A stretch of 11,854 bases of DNA. Source: Akkermansiaceae bacterium UBA7890 (lineage in GTDB: Bacteria; Verrucomicrobiota; Verrucomicrobiia; Verrucomicrobiales; Akkermansiaceae). The stretch spans positions 4,566 to 16,419 of the forward strand of contig DLRK01000060.1 of assembly GCA_002501065.1 (NCBI GenBank), read 5' to 3'. A program made the translations under genes and the position numbers. Every line of letters begins with the position of its first letter. Within the stretch, counting starts at the first letter, position 1. Positions 1-5,531 of this stretch are shown here, one piece after another. The notes under the pieces were generated by a model. That model ran no database searches, had not been told where the DNA came from, and worked only from the letters and a program-made list of their open reading frames with translations.

Positions 1-374
1 GGGGTGGGCTCGGGAACCTGCACTTCGATCGCCACCGGCTCAAGATTGGCATCCGTGGCAATCTGAGGAGTCGACGCAGGCGCCTCAGCCGGGGTCTCTT
101 CTTCAGGTGCGCTAACGGGGGCCGGAGCCGCTTCCCCCTCATCCCGCAGGATGGCAAGGGTGGCACCGACTGCAGCCTTGCCCCCCTCCTCAATCAGAAT
201 TTCGGAGAGAATCCCCTCGTCGAACGCTTCCATCGCCATGGTGGCCTTGTCCGTTTCGATCTCTGCTATCTCATCACCGATCTCCACCTCATCCCCGAGG
301 TTCTTGAGCCAGCGCACCACCGTGCCTTCGGTCATGGTGTCCGAGAGCTTGGGCATTTCGATATACGTTGCCAT
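1..374 (-). CDS. pdhC: Pyruvate dehydrogenase E2 (dihydrolipoamide acetyltransferase), N-terminal part, cut by window edge
   Basis: This is the first 124 residues of an E2 subunit, which carries acetyl groups from E1 to CoA on a swinging lipoyl arm. Seen: a lipoyl domain at about residues 1-78, starting MATYIEMPKLSDTMTEG, with the lipoylation motif ETDKATM placing the modified lysine at K43. From about residue 80 follows an Ala/Pro/Glu-rich linker typical of the flexible segments between E2 domains. The peripheral-subunit-binding and catalytic domains would lie beyond the left edge. The ATG at 374 is chosen because the lipoyl domain begins there exactly as in the family, although no good ribosome binding site precedes it. 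It lies on the same strand as pdhA and pdhB but is separated from them by a lipoprotein gene and two terminator-like hairpins. A branched-chain or 2-oxoglutarate E2 has a similar lipoyl domain, but the nearby E1 genes favour pyruvate. Confidence 0.9.
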   Translation of the reverse strand, partial: MATYIEMPKLSDTMTEGTVVRWLKNLGDEVEIGDEIAEIETDKATMAMEAFDEGILSEILIEEGGKAAVGATLAILRDEGEAAPAPVSAPEEETPAEAPASTPQIATDANLEPVAIEVQVPEPT

Positions 375-488
375 GGGTCGAAGGGTGCGCAGAGAGTTGG
401 GGCCAAAGGCCAGTTCCGGTCAATACCGTGGCATCAGAGTTCTTCAAGATCAACGCGAGAAAGCCGGCCGCTGCTCCAGCAAAAGCAA

Positions 489-514
489 CGGGCTCTCCAG
501 TGAAGGAGAGCCCG
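489..514 (-). terminator. Hairpin terminator after the lipoprotein gene
   Basis: A perfect 10-bp stem (CGGGCTCTCC / GGAGAGCCCG) closes a 6-nt loop. It lies 26 nt after the stop of the lipoprotein gene, and on the minus strand it is followed by a T-rich stretch (GTTGCTTTTG). This is the shape of a rho-independent terminator, though the T tract is interrupted. It would isolate the downstream E2 gene, which starts at 374. Confidence 0.75.
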
Positions 515-539
515 CGGAAAATCAGTTCCGATTGAGCGC

Positions 540-908
540 TTAGTTCTCTTCGGGAGCAAGCTCCTTCATCGTCGGGATGAGCCCGATGTGAGGCTCCCCG
601 CTGGCTCCCTGCGCGGTCGCGCGGCGCAACACCTGGCTGCTCACGATGCCGCAACACTCCGAATCAGCACAATACCATGACCCGCAGGAACTGCATCTGA
701 CCGCCTTGCGCACGGTTTTTACAACAGGGCGGCGCACCTTGACAGTGCCTCCTTTTCCGCCCTTGGGACCGGGATCGGCAAACACTTCTTCTTCAATCCA
801 CTCGACCTCCTCTATTTCGACATACTTTTTCGAGCAACCGTTACAGCTGCAGGAGGAGAAGATCAGGGGCAAAAACAGAATCGCCGGGATGAAAGCCAGT
901 TTTTTCAT
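540..908 (-). CDS. Small cysteine-rich lipoprotein, function unknown
   Basis: A 122-residue protein that I do not recognise. Seen: a lipoprotein signal peptide (MKK, hydrophobic residues 4-17, then F-S-S-C with C20 as the likely lipidated cysteine). The mature start is cysteine-dense (C20, C22, C25). An acidic stretch follows (residues 31-42), then a Gly/Lys segment (49-55). A basic stretch (59-71) leads directly into a cysteine cluster C72-x2-C75-x4-C80-x4-C85-C86, and the tail contains EPHIGLIPTMKELAPEEN. The cysteine spacing could hold a metal or form disulfides. Inference: it is exported and lipid-anchored. It sits between pdhB and the E2 gene on the same strand, with a terminator-like hairpin on each side, so it is probably its own transcript. 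The ATG at 908 is chosen because the signal peptide starts there; the Shine-Dalgarno match is weak. Confidence 0.72.
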   Translation of the reverse strand: MKKLAFIPAILFLPLIFSSCSCNGCSKKYVEIEEVEWIEEEVFADPGPKGGKGGTVKVRRPVVKTVRKAVRCSSCGSWYCADSECCGIVSSQVLRRATAQGASGEPHIGLIPTMKELAPEEN

Positions 909-921
909 AGACCGAGGAATG

Positions 922-954
922 CTAGATTTGCACGACCACGATGCAACTAGATTT
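922..954. promoter_or_regulatory. Paired repeats upstream of the lipoprotein gene
   Basis: The 8-mer CTAGATTT occurs twice (922-929 and 947-954). Between and overlapping the copies is the inverted pair TTGCA / TGCAA (928-932 and 942-946). The element lies 14-46 bp upstream of the lipoprotein start codon, where a promoter or operator would be. I cannot place a convincing -35/-10 pair, so a regulatory role is only a guess. Confidence 0.2.
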
Positions 955-997
955 TCCGATCCCTTGCCCGGCTCTCAGGCTGGACGTTGATTATTGG

Positions 998-1030
998 GAA
1001 AATTAAAGGGCCCCCCCTGTGAATAGGGCC
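998..1030 (-). terminator. Probable terminator of pdhAB
   Basis: On the minus strand the stem GGCCC/GGGCC (1030-1026 with 1013-1009) has extra C-G pairing possible inside the loop. It is followed at once by CTTTAATTTTC, a U-rich tail. It begins 22 nt after the pdhB stop codon. The stem is short, but position and tail fit a rho-independent terminator. Confidence 0.55.
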
Positions 1031-1052
1031 TGTGGGCAAGTTTGAGGCCCGA

Positions 1053-2036
1053 TCAGGCGATTGTGAGCACCTGTTCGACCACTCGGCGGGCATTCGGGAG
1101 CTGCTCGTCTTCGATATGCGGTGAGTAAATGGAGGGGGCGTCCATGCTACACACCCGTTTCACAGGAGCATCGAGATGATCAAAGGCGTGCTCCTGGATG
1201 AGGGCCGCGATCTGGGAGGACACGCCATTAAAGGGTTTCGACTCATCTACCAGAACCGCGCGGTTGGTCTTGACCACGGAGTTGATGATGGCGTCCTGAT
1301 CGAGTGGACGAATGGAGCGCAGGTCGAGGACTTCCGCCGAGATGCCGTGATCGCGGGCGAGAGTACCGGCCGCCTCCAGAGCGTGCAATACCGAGCGACC
1401 ATGGGCGATGAGAGTGATATCGGAGCCCTCTCGTTTGATGTCGGCCCGGCCCAGGGGGACGAGATGCTCCCCCTCCGCAGGGTCGGGAACGGGACCCGGG
1501 TTGCCATAGAGTTTCGTATTCTCCATCACGAAGACCGGATCGTTGTCGCGAATGGCTGCCTTCATCAGGCCCTTGGCATCGGCCGGGGTGGCTGGGGCAC
1601 AGACCTTGAGCCCTGGAAAGGCTGCAAAAAGGCCCTCGGGACAATGGGAGTGGGTGGCACCCACGTTGGTGCCACCGTTCGCCGGACCGCGGACAACGAT
1701 GGGAACATTTATCAATCCTCCCGCCATGTAGCGCATGCAGCCCGCGTTGTTCACGAGTTGATCAAAGGCCACCGAATGAAAGGACCAGAACATGAGCTCC
1801 ATTACAGGGCGCACACCCAGCATGGAGGCGCCCACGCCCATTCCGATGAAGCCCGCCTCCGAAATCGGCGTATCGACCACCCGCTTGTTTCCCCATTTGT
1901 CCCACAGTCCTTCGGTCACCTTGTAAGCACCATTATACTGGGCCACTTCCTCACCCATGATCACGACGTTTTCGTCGCGGGCAAGCTCTTCATCGAGAGC
2001 TTCGCACAGAGCATGGCGATAAAGTAATTCTCTCAT
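1053..2036 (-). CDS. pdhB: Pyruvate dehydrogenase E1 component, beta subunit
   Basis: A 327-residue protein, the usual length for E1-beta. Together with E1-alpha it forms the thiamine-diphosphate-dependent alpha2-beta2 enzyme that decarboxylates pyruvate and reductively acetylates E2. Seen: the N-terminal GEEVAQYNGAYKVTEGL block (residues 28-44), and VVDTPISEAGFIGMGVGAS (53-71), whose E60 corresponds to the conserved glutamate that activates the cofactor. Further on are the VGATHSHCPEG and FPGLKVCAPATPADAKGL motifs, and the C-terminal transketolase-like domain with LIAHG and LDLRSIRPLD. The start follows the pdhA stop by 15 nt, and the AAAGGGG overlapping that stop can serve as ribosome binding site, so translation of the two subunits is probably linked. 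A branched-chain 2-oxoacid E1-beta is the main alternative, but overall pattern and neighbours favour pyruvate. Confidence 0.96.
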   Translation of the reverse strand: MRELLYRHALCEALDEELARDENVVIMGEEVAQYNGAYKVTEGLWDKWGNKRVVDTPISEAGFIGMGVGASMLGVRPVMELMFWSFHSVAFDQLVNNAGCMRYMAGGLINVPIVVRGPANGGTNVGATHSHCPEGLFAAFPGLKVCAPATPADAKGLMKAAIRDNDPVFVMENTKLYGNPGPVPDPAEGEHLVPLGRADIKREGSDITLIAHGRSVLHALEAAGTLARDHGISAEVLDLRSIRPLDQDAIINSVVKTNRAVLVDESKPFNGVSSQIAALIQEHAFDHLDAPVKRVCSMDAPSIYSPHIEDEQLPNARRVVEQVLTIA

Positions 2037-2051
2037 TGTTGGCGAGCCCCT

Positions 2052-3140
2052 TTAATCGTTGAAGAAGTGGCGCCCGGTATTGCCGGCTTCCGAATCCTCG
2101 TCCACCTCACAGTATACGTCCTGCAGGATTTCCTCCACGGTCGGCGCCGGTGAGTTTTCAGCAAACTTGATGGCCGCCACGGTTTCCCCGGTGGCCTCCT
2201 TCTCATGGACCCTGGCCTCCTCCGCGGTCATGAGGCCTTCTTCGATCAGTCGGCGCTCCCAGAGGCGAATAGGATCATGATAAGTCTTATAGCGTTCGAT
2301 CTCTTCGGGGGTGCGGTACTTGTTAGCATTGGCATCTGCTACTGAGTGACCATAATAACGATACGTCTGGATTTCCAGAAGGCTTGGCCGGTGTTCCTTG
2401 CGAGCCCGTTCCATCGCGATGTGAGTCTTGGCACGAACCTCGTAGAGATCCTCCCCGTTAATGAGGTCCCAAGCCATGTTGTAGGCCTCCGCCCGTTGGG
2501 CCAGACAGTCCCGGTAGGCGCTTGAGCGCATCTGGGAGGTCCCCATCGAATACCCGTTGTTCTCGATAATGTAGACCACTGGAATCTCGAAGAGGGAGGC
2601 CAGGTTGAGTGCCTCGTGGAAGGCTCCCTGGTTGATGGCGCCATCGCCCAGGAAGCAGAGGGCACATCCTGGAAGATCCTTGTATTTCAACCCATAACCC
2701 AGCCCGAGGCCGAGTGGGGTCTGCCCCCCCACAATGCCGTGGCCACCCCAGAAATTCTTGTCGGGAGCAAAGAAGTGCATCGATCCCCCCTTTCCCTTTG
2801 AACACCCGGTGGCCTTGCCAAAAAGCTCCGCCATGCACTCTTCCATGCTCATCCCAACAGCAAGGGCGTGCCCGTGATCGCGATAAGCGGTGATTATGTG
2901 ATCGTGGTCCCCCATCAGGGAAACAGTTCCTACCGCCACCGATTCCTGGCCGATATACAGGTGGAGAAACCCCCCCATCCTGTTCTTCTGGTATTGCCCG
3001 AGGGCAAGGTGCTCAAAGCGACGAATCCGCACCATGGAGCGGTAATAATCGATCTTGTCCTGTGCGCTCAGGTCACGGTTAACAGGCGAGCTGGAGAAAT
3101 CCATCACCGCATAGGGGTGCTCACCGGAGGGGTCCTGCAT
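2052..3140 (-). CDS. pdhA: Pyruvate dehydrogenase E1 component, alpha subunit
   Basis: A 362-residue E1-alpha, partner of the beta subunit encoded immediately downstream. Seen: GGFLHLYIGQESVAVG (residues 56-71), the AYRDHGH motif (85-91), and the thiamine-diphosphate/Mg motif running from GDG (165-167) to NN (194-195). The segment TYRYYGHSVADAN (259-271) corresponds to the active-site loop that eukaryotic kinases phosphorylate; nothing here shows that this happens in this organism. The protein carries about 25 residues before the conserved core. Neither the ATG at 3140 nor the alternative ATG at 3104 (residue 13) has a clear Shine-Dalgarno sequence, so the start is uncertain. An 80-bp gap separates it from the DUF6580-like gene upstream on the same strand, leaving a shared transcript possible. 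Confidence 0.96.
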   Translation of the reverse strand: MQDPSGEHPYAVMDFSSSPVNRDLSAQDKIDYYRSMVRIRRFEHLALGQYQKNRMGGFLHLYIGQESVAVGTVSLMGDHDHIITAYRDHGHALAVGMSMEECMAELFGKATGCSKGKGGSMHFFAPDKNFWGGHGIVGGQTPLGLGLGYGLKYKDLPGCALCFLGDGAINQGAFHEALNLASLFEIPVVYIIENNGYSMGTSQMRSSAYRDCLAQRAEAYNMAWDLINGEDLYEVRAKTHIAMERARKEHRPSLLEIQTYRYYGHSVADANANKYRTPEEIERYKTYHDPIRLWERRLIEEGLMTAEEARVHEKEATGETVAAIKFAENSPAPTVEEILQDVYCEVDEDSEAGNTGRHFFND

Positions 3141-3220
3141 GATGGAGACTTCTGGGCGTGCATACCCGGCGGACTCACAACGGGCAAGAGTTAAGGTCTG
3201 ATGATGAGGCTTTCCCCGTC

Positions 3221-3793
3221 TCAGCGTCGCACACGAACCGTAGCAAGAGCGGTGGCTTCAGCCGGGGCACTCCCCCACTTCCGCTGGCCAAGAAGGAAGA
3301 GCCCGCTGAACAGTATGTTGGCGGCGAGCGAGCCCCTCAGGAAAACCCAGGCCGGAGGAAGGCCCGGCACTCCCACGGTCTGCGCCTGCACGAAGCCGGC
3401 CCACGTCTTGGAGTATTGGGGGAGAAGAAGCCAGGATCCGGTGTTGGTCACCGCGTAAAAGAGGATTGCTGCTCCAATTGAGCCGCCCATCATCGCCAGC
3501 CAGTTTTTCCTGCGGAGGGAGTATCCCGCTCCGGCCGCTATTGCAAAACCACCGAGTGCGATCGCGATATGGAGATCCCAGCCGTATCCCTGAATGAGAT
3601 TGGTCAGAGGATAGGAAAGCATCCAAGCGGCAAGGGGCACCCAGAGCCAGCGAACTCCCATACACGCGGCCACGCAGAAAAACACTGCCGGTAATGGACT
3701 GAACCCGGGTAGGACTTCCTGCCATTTAGCCCCTACAAGGCTGAAGAGGACAAGGAGAGCAACCAGAACAACGGGTGGTAGCGCGCGCTTCAC
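3221..3793 (-). CDS. DUF6580-like integral membrane protein
   Basis: A 190-residue protein with about six hydrophobic segments (by eye near residues 5-21, 33-50, 52-69, 76-92, 99-117 and 149-169). It resembles the DUF6580 family as I remember it. The N-terminal part has FSPLPAVFFCVAAC, and the C-terminal half has LFYAVTNTGSWLLLPQYSKT, then a Trp/Gly-rich segment and a final helix. No function is established for that family; small multi-helix proteins of this kind are sometimes compared with substrate-binding subunits of transporters, but I cannot show that here. The start is GTG at 3793: an in-frame stop lies just upstream, and AGGG sits 4-5 nt before it. The C-terminus is short and basic (VRVRR). 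It is upstream of pdhA on the same strand. Confidence 0.75.
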   Translation of the reverse strand: MKRALPPVVLVALLVLFSLVGAKWQEVLPGFSPLPAVFFCVAACMGVRWLWVPLAAWMLSYPLTNLIQGYGWDLHIAIALGGFAIAAGAGYSLRRKNWLAMMGGSIGAAILFYAVTNTGSWLLLPQYSKTWAGFVQAQTVGVPGLPPAWVFLRGSLAANILFSGLFLLGQRKWGSAPAEATALATVRVRR

Positions 3794-3897
3794 GGATCCC
3801 TGCTACACCCGAAAAAGTATTAGTGCACGGAAAAACCCGCCAATATTATGAGGAAGATCAAATATTGCCATGATTCAGGATCCGGAGGTAAACCCCA

Positions 3898-3957
3898 AAG
3901 GTCCTGTCAGAGACGAGATTCGGTCGGGGAATCCGGACCTTGATTGACACCGAATCT
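3898..3957. repeat. Interleaved inverted repeats (possible pseudoknot or switch)
   Basis: Two dyads overlap in A-B-A'-B' order. AAGGTCC (3898-3904) pairs with GGACCTT (3935-3941), and AGATTCGGT (3916-3924) pairs with ACCGAATCT (3949-3957). The left arm of the second lies inside the loop of the first, so an RNA would form either a pseudoknot or two mutually exclusive hairpins. The 9-bp dyad is the stronger; a 7-bp one alone would not be surprising. Which gene it would serve is unclear. Confidence 0.35.
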
Positions 3958-4117
3958 GGCACATGGGGGCACGGACTTATTGGCAGAGGTTATGAAGTGG
4001 GTCTCTTAAAATCAGTCCTTAATTCTTCTTCTTATAGTCGAGAACAAGTCGGCAGTTTGTGCGTTTCCCGCTTTTTTTTACGGTGTTCCACGGTGCGAAA
4101 AGGAGGCGAACAAAGGT

Positions 4118-4243
4118 GTGCCGCAAGCTCATCTTGATCAGAGATTGTTATTTGTTCCGGGAATGATCAGCCCATTCGCATCCTTCCCGCAGGTTTTTGG
4201 CATGTTTTCCACGATCCTTGCGAGGAGAAGGCGTGGGCGCTAG
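4118..4243 (+). CDS. Possible 41-residue upstream reading frame before ribD
   Basis: A GTG-initiated frame of 41 codons whose TAG (4241-4243) ends three bases before the first possible ribD start, in the same frame as ribD. AGGAGG (4101-4106), the best ribosome binding site in the region, lies 11 nt upstream. The peptide has a hydrophobic middle (LLFVPGMISPFASF) and a very basic end (ARRRRGR). I recognise no family. It could be a leader peptide coupling translation into ribD, or chance. A competing GTG at 4116 in another frame gives only 16 codons. Confidence 0.2.
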   Translation: MPQAHLDQRLLFVPGMISPFASFPQVFGMFSTILARRRRGR

Positions 4244-4252
4244 AGCTTGTTT

Positions 4253-5311
4253 GTGAACGACAGCGAATACATGCGCCGGGCACTGGAGTTGGCAGAGTCT
4301 GGGGTGGGACTAACCAGTCCGAATCCGCCGGTTGGAGCGGTGATTGTCAAAGGCGGGGAGGAATTGGGTGTTGGCTGGCATCGAGCGGCGGGGCAGCCGC
4401 ATGCCGAGGTAGAAGCTCTTAAGGATGCGGTGGCCCGGCACGGGATGGATGCCGCCCGGGGCGCAACCGTCTATGTCACCCTTGAGCCGTGTTGCACCCA
4501 GGGCCGGACCGGCCCCTGTACTACGGCGCTGGTCCAGGCGGGAGTCAGGCGGGTTGTCATTGGCGCGAGTGATCCCAATCCGGCTCACGGGGGAAAAGCG
4601 GCAGGGATTTTGTCCAAGGGGGGAATCGAGGTGGTGGAAGGCATAGAAGAGGCGGGTTCCGAAGAACTGATTCGGGCATTTGCCAAGGTCCAGCGGACTG
4701 GCTTGCCGTGGGTCATCATCAAAAGCGCATTGAGCCTGGACGGAAGAATAACAAGAACCAAGGGCGAGGGGCAGTGGCTAAGCGGACCTGGTTCACGCGC
4801 GGAAGTGCAGGATCTCAGAGGAGAAGTGGACGCCATCCTGAGCAGTGGAGAAACCGTTCGGGCCGACAATCCGCGGTTTACGCTACGGGGTGATCAGAAG
4901 AAGGAGGGCAAAAGGCAACCCTGGCGGGTTATCTTGACATCAAGCGAACTGGGATTGCCTCGCGAGGCCGAGATCTTTACCGATGCCTTTGCGGATCGAA
5001 CCCTTGTTTACAAGGGGCAACGCATCGAGTGCGTCCTCCGTGAACTCGTGTCCGATCATGGCGTTGTGAGCGTCCTGGTCGAGGCGGGTGGTCGCTTGGT
5101 GGGCCGCTTGCTTGATGAAGGTTGGGCCGACGAAGTCGTTTTTTATCTCGCACCCCTTCTGACGGGAGGACCCATTCCGGCGAGTGGCGGGGAAGGCGTG
5201 GCCGAGTTAAGGCAACGGGTTCATCTTGACCACCTGCGGTTCCGGCAGATTGAGAATGATGTGCGACTTCGTGCCATCCTTGCGGGAACCAGTGGTGAAT
5301 TAGAGCGCTAG
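4253..5311 (+). CDS. ribD: Riboflavin biosynthesis bifunctional deaminase/reductase RibD
   Basis: This enzyme catalyses two successive cytosolic steps of riboflavin synthesis: deamination of the GTP-derived pyrimidine, then NADPH-dependent reduction of its ribosyl group. Seen, numbering from this GTG: the N-terminal cytidine-deaminase fold has SPNPPVGAVIV, the zinc and catalytic motif HAE (H50, E52), and PCCTQGRTGPC (zinc cysteines C80 and C89). The C-terminal reductase domain from about residue 155 opens with IKSALSLDGRI, and later shows VLVEAGGRLVGRLLDEGWADEVVFYLAPLL. Both domains are complete (352 residues, typical of RibD). GTG at 4253 is chosen because it aligns with the start of E. coli RibD (VNDSEYMRRAL against MQDEYYMARAL). 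TTG at 4247 and ATG at 4271 remain possible, and none has an ideal ribosome binding site. No other rib gene lies beside it, so it appears to stand alone. Confidence 0.95.
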   Translation: MNDSEYMRRALELAESGVGLTSPNPPVGAVIVKGGEELGVGWHRAAGQPHAEVEALKDAVARHGMDAARGATVYVTLEPCCTQGRTGPCTTALVQAGVRRVVIGASDPNPAHGGKAAGILSKGGIEVVEGIEEAGSEELIRAFAKVQRTGLPWVIIKSALSLDGRITRTKGEGQWLSGPGSRAEVQDLRGEVDAILSSGETVRADNPRFTLRGDQKKEGKRQPWRVILTSSELGLPREAEIFTDAFADRTLVYKGQRIECVLRELVSDHGVVSVLVEAGGRLVGRLLDEGWADEVVFYLAPLLTGGPIPASGGEGVAELRQRVHLDHLRFRQIENDVRLRAILAGTSGELER

Positions 5312-5344
5312 GATACGGCAGGCACTCGCTCTGGTGATCTTCTG

Positions 5345-5409
5345 GCCGTCCCTCCTGCCCCTCCTTGCTACTATAAACCTAGTATTAACAGGAGGCGGGC
5401 GGGGACGGC
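5345..5409. repeat. Long compound hairpin between convergent ribD and mnmG
   Basis: Three nested stems share one axis: GCCGTCCC/GGGACGGC (5345-5352 with 5402-5409), CCTCCT/AGGAGG (5360-5365 with 5390-5395) and TACTA/TAGTA (5369-5373 with 5380-5384), closing a 6-nt loop. Internal loops separate them. The hairpin starts 34 nt after the ribD stop and lies in the gap where both genes should end. It may act as a terminator or transcript-stabilising structure, but neither strand has a following T tract, so a rho-independent mechanism is not supported. Confidence 0.5.
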
Positions 5410-5531
5410 AGGATCGACAGCCAGATTGCGCGGGACCAAGAATGAGATGTCGCCGTGCAGGGTCTGGGGGAAGGGGGCCTGAATCCTGGAAAGAGCACGG
5501 CGGGGAGCCGCGGACAAAATGATATGGCTCG

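Larger units (their letters stand above)
3794..4246. other. Divergent intergenic region between the DUF6580-like gene and ribD
   Basis: About 450 bp that must hold the promoters for the leftward membrane-protein/pdh genes and rightward ribD. I see an interleaved pair of inverted repeats (3898-3957), a run of eight T (4072-4079) just after a short GCG...CGC dyad, and a strong AGGAGG (4101-4106) preceding a 41-codon reading frame that ends just before ribD. The conserved FMN riboswitch core expected for some riboflavin genes is not visible. No convincing sigma-70 -35/-10 pair was found on either strand. Confidence 0.6.

Noticed and set aside
1176..2027. Long antisense frame over pdhB
   Set aside because: It mirrors a GC-rich coding strand; the opposite strand has unmistakable E1-beta motifs.
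4084..4099. Third parS-like site (TGTTCCACG followed by GTGCGAA)
   Set aside because: The left half matches but the right half is shifted and degenerate, so the palindrome is broken.
3940..4137. 65-codon plus-strand frame upstream of ribD
   Set aside because: The ATG overlaps the interleaved dyads, no Shine-Dalgarno sequence precedes it and the translation resembles nothing; likely chance.
3794..4246. FMN riboswitch controlling ribD
   Set aside because: The conserved RFN core segments are not present in the region.
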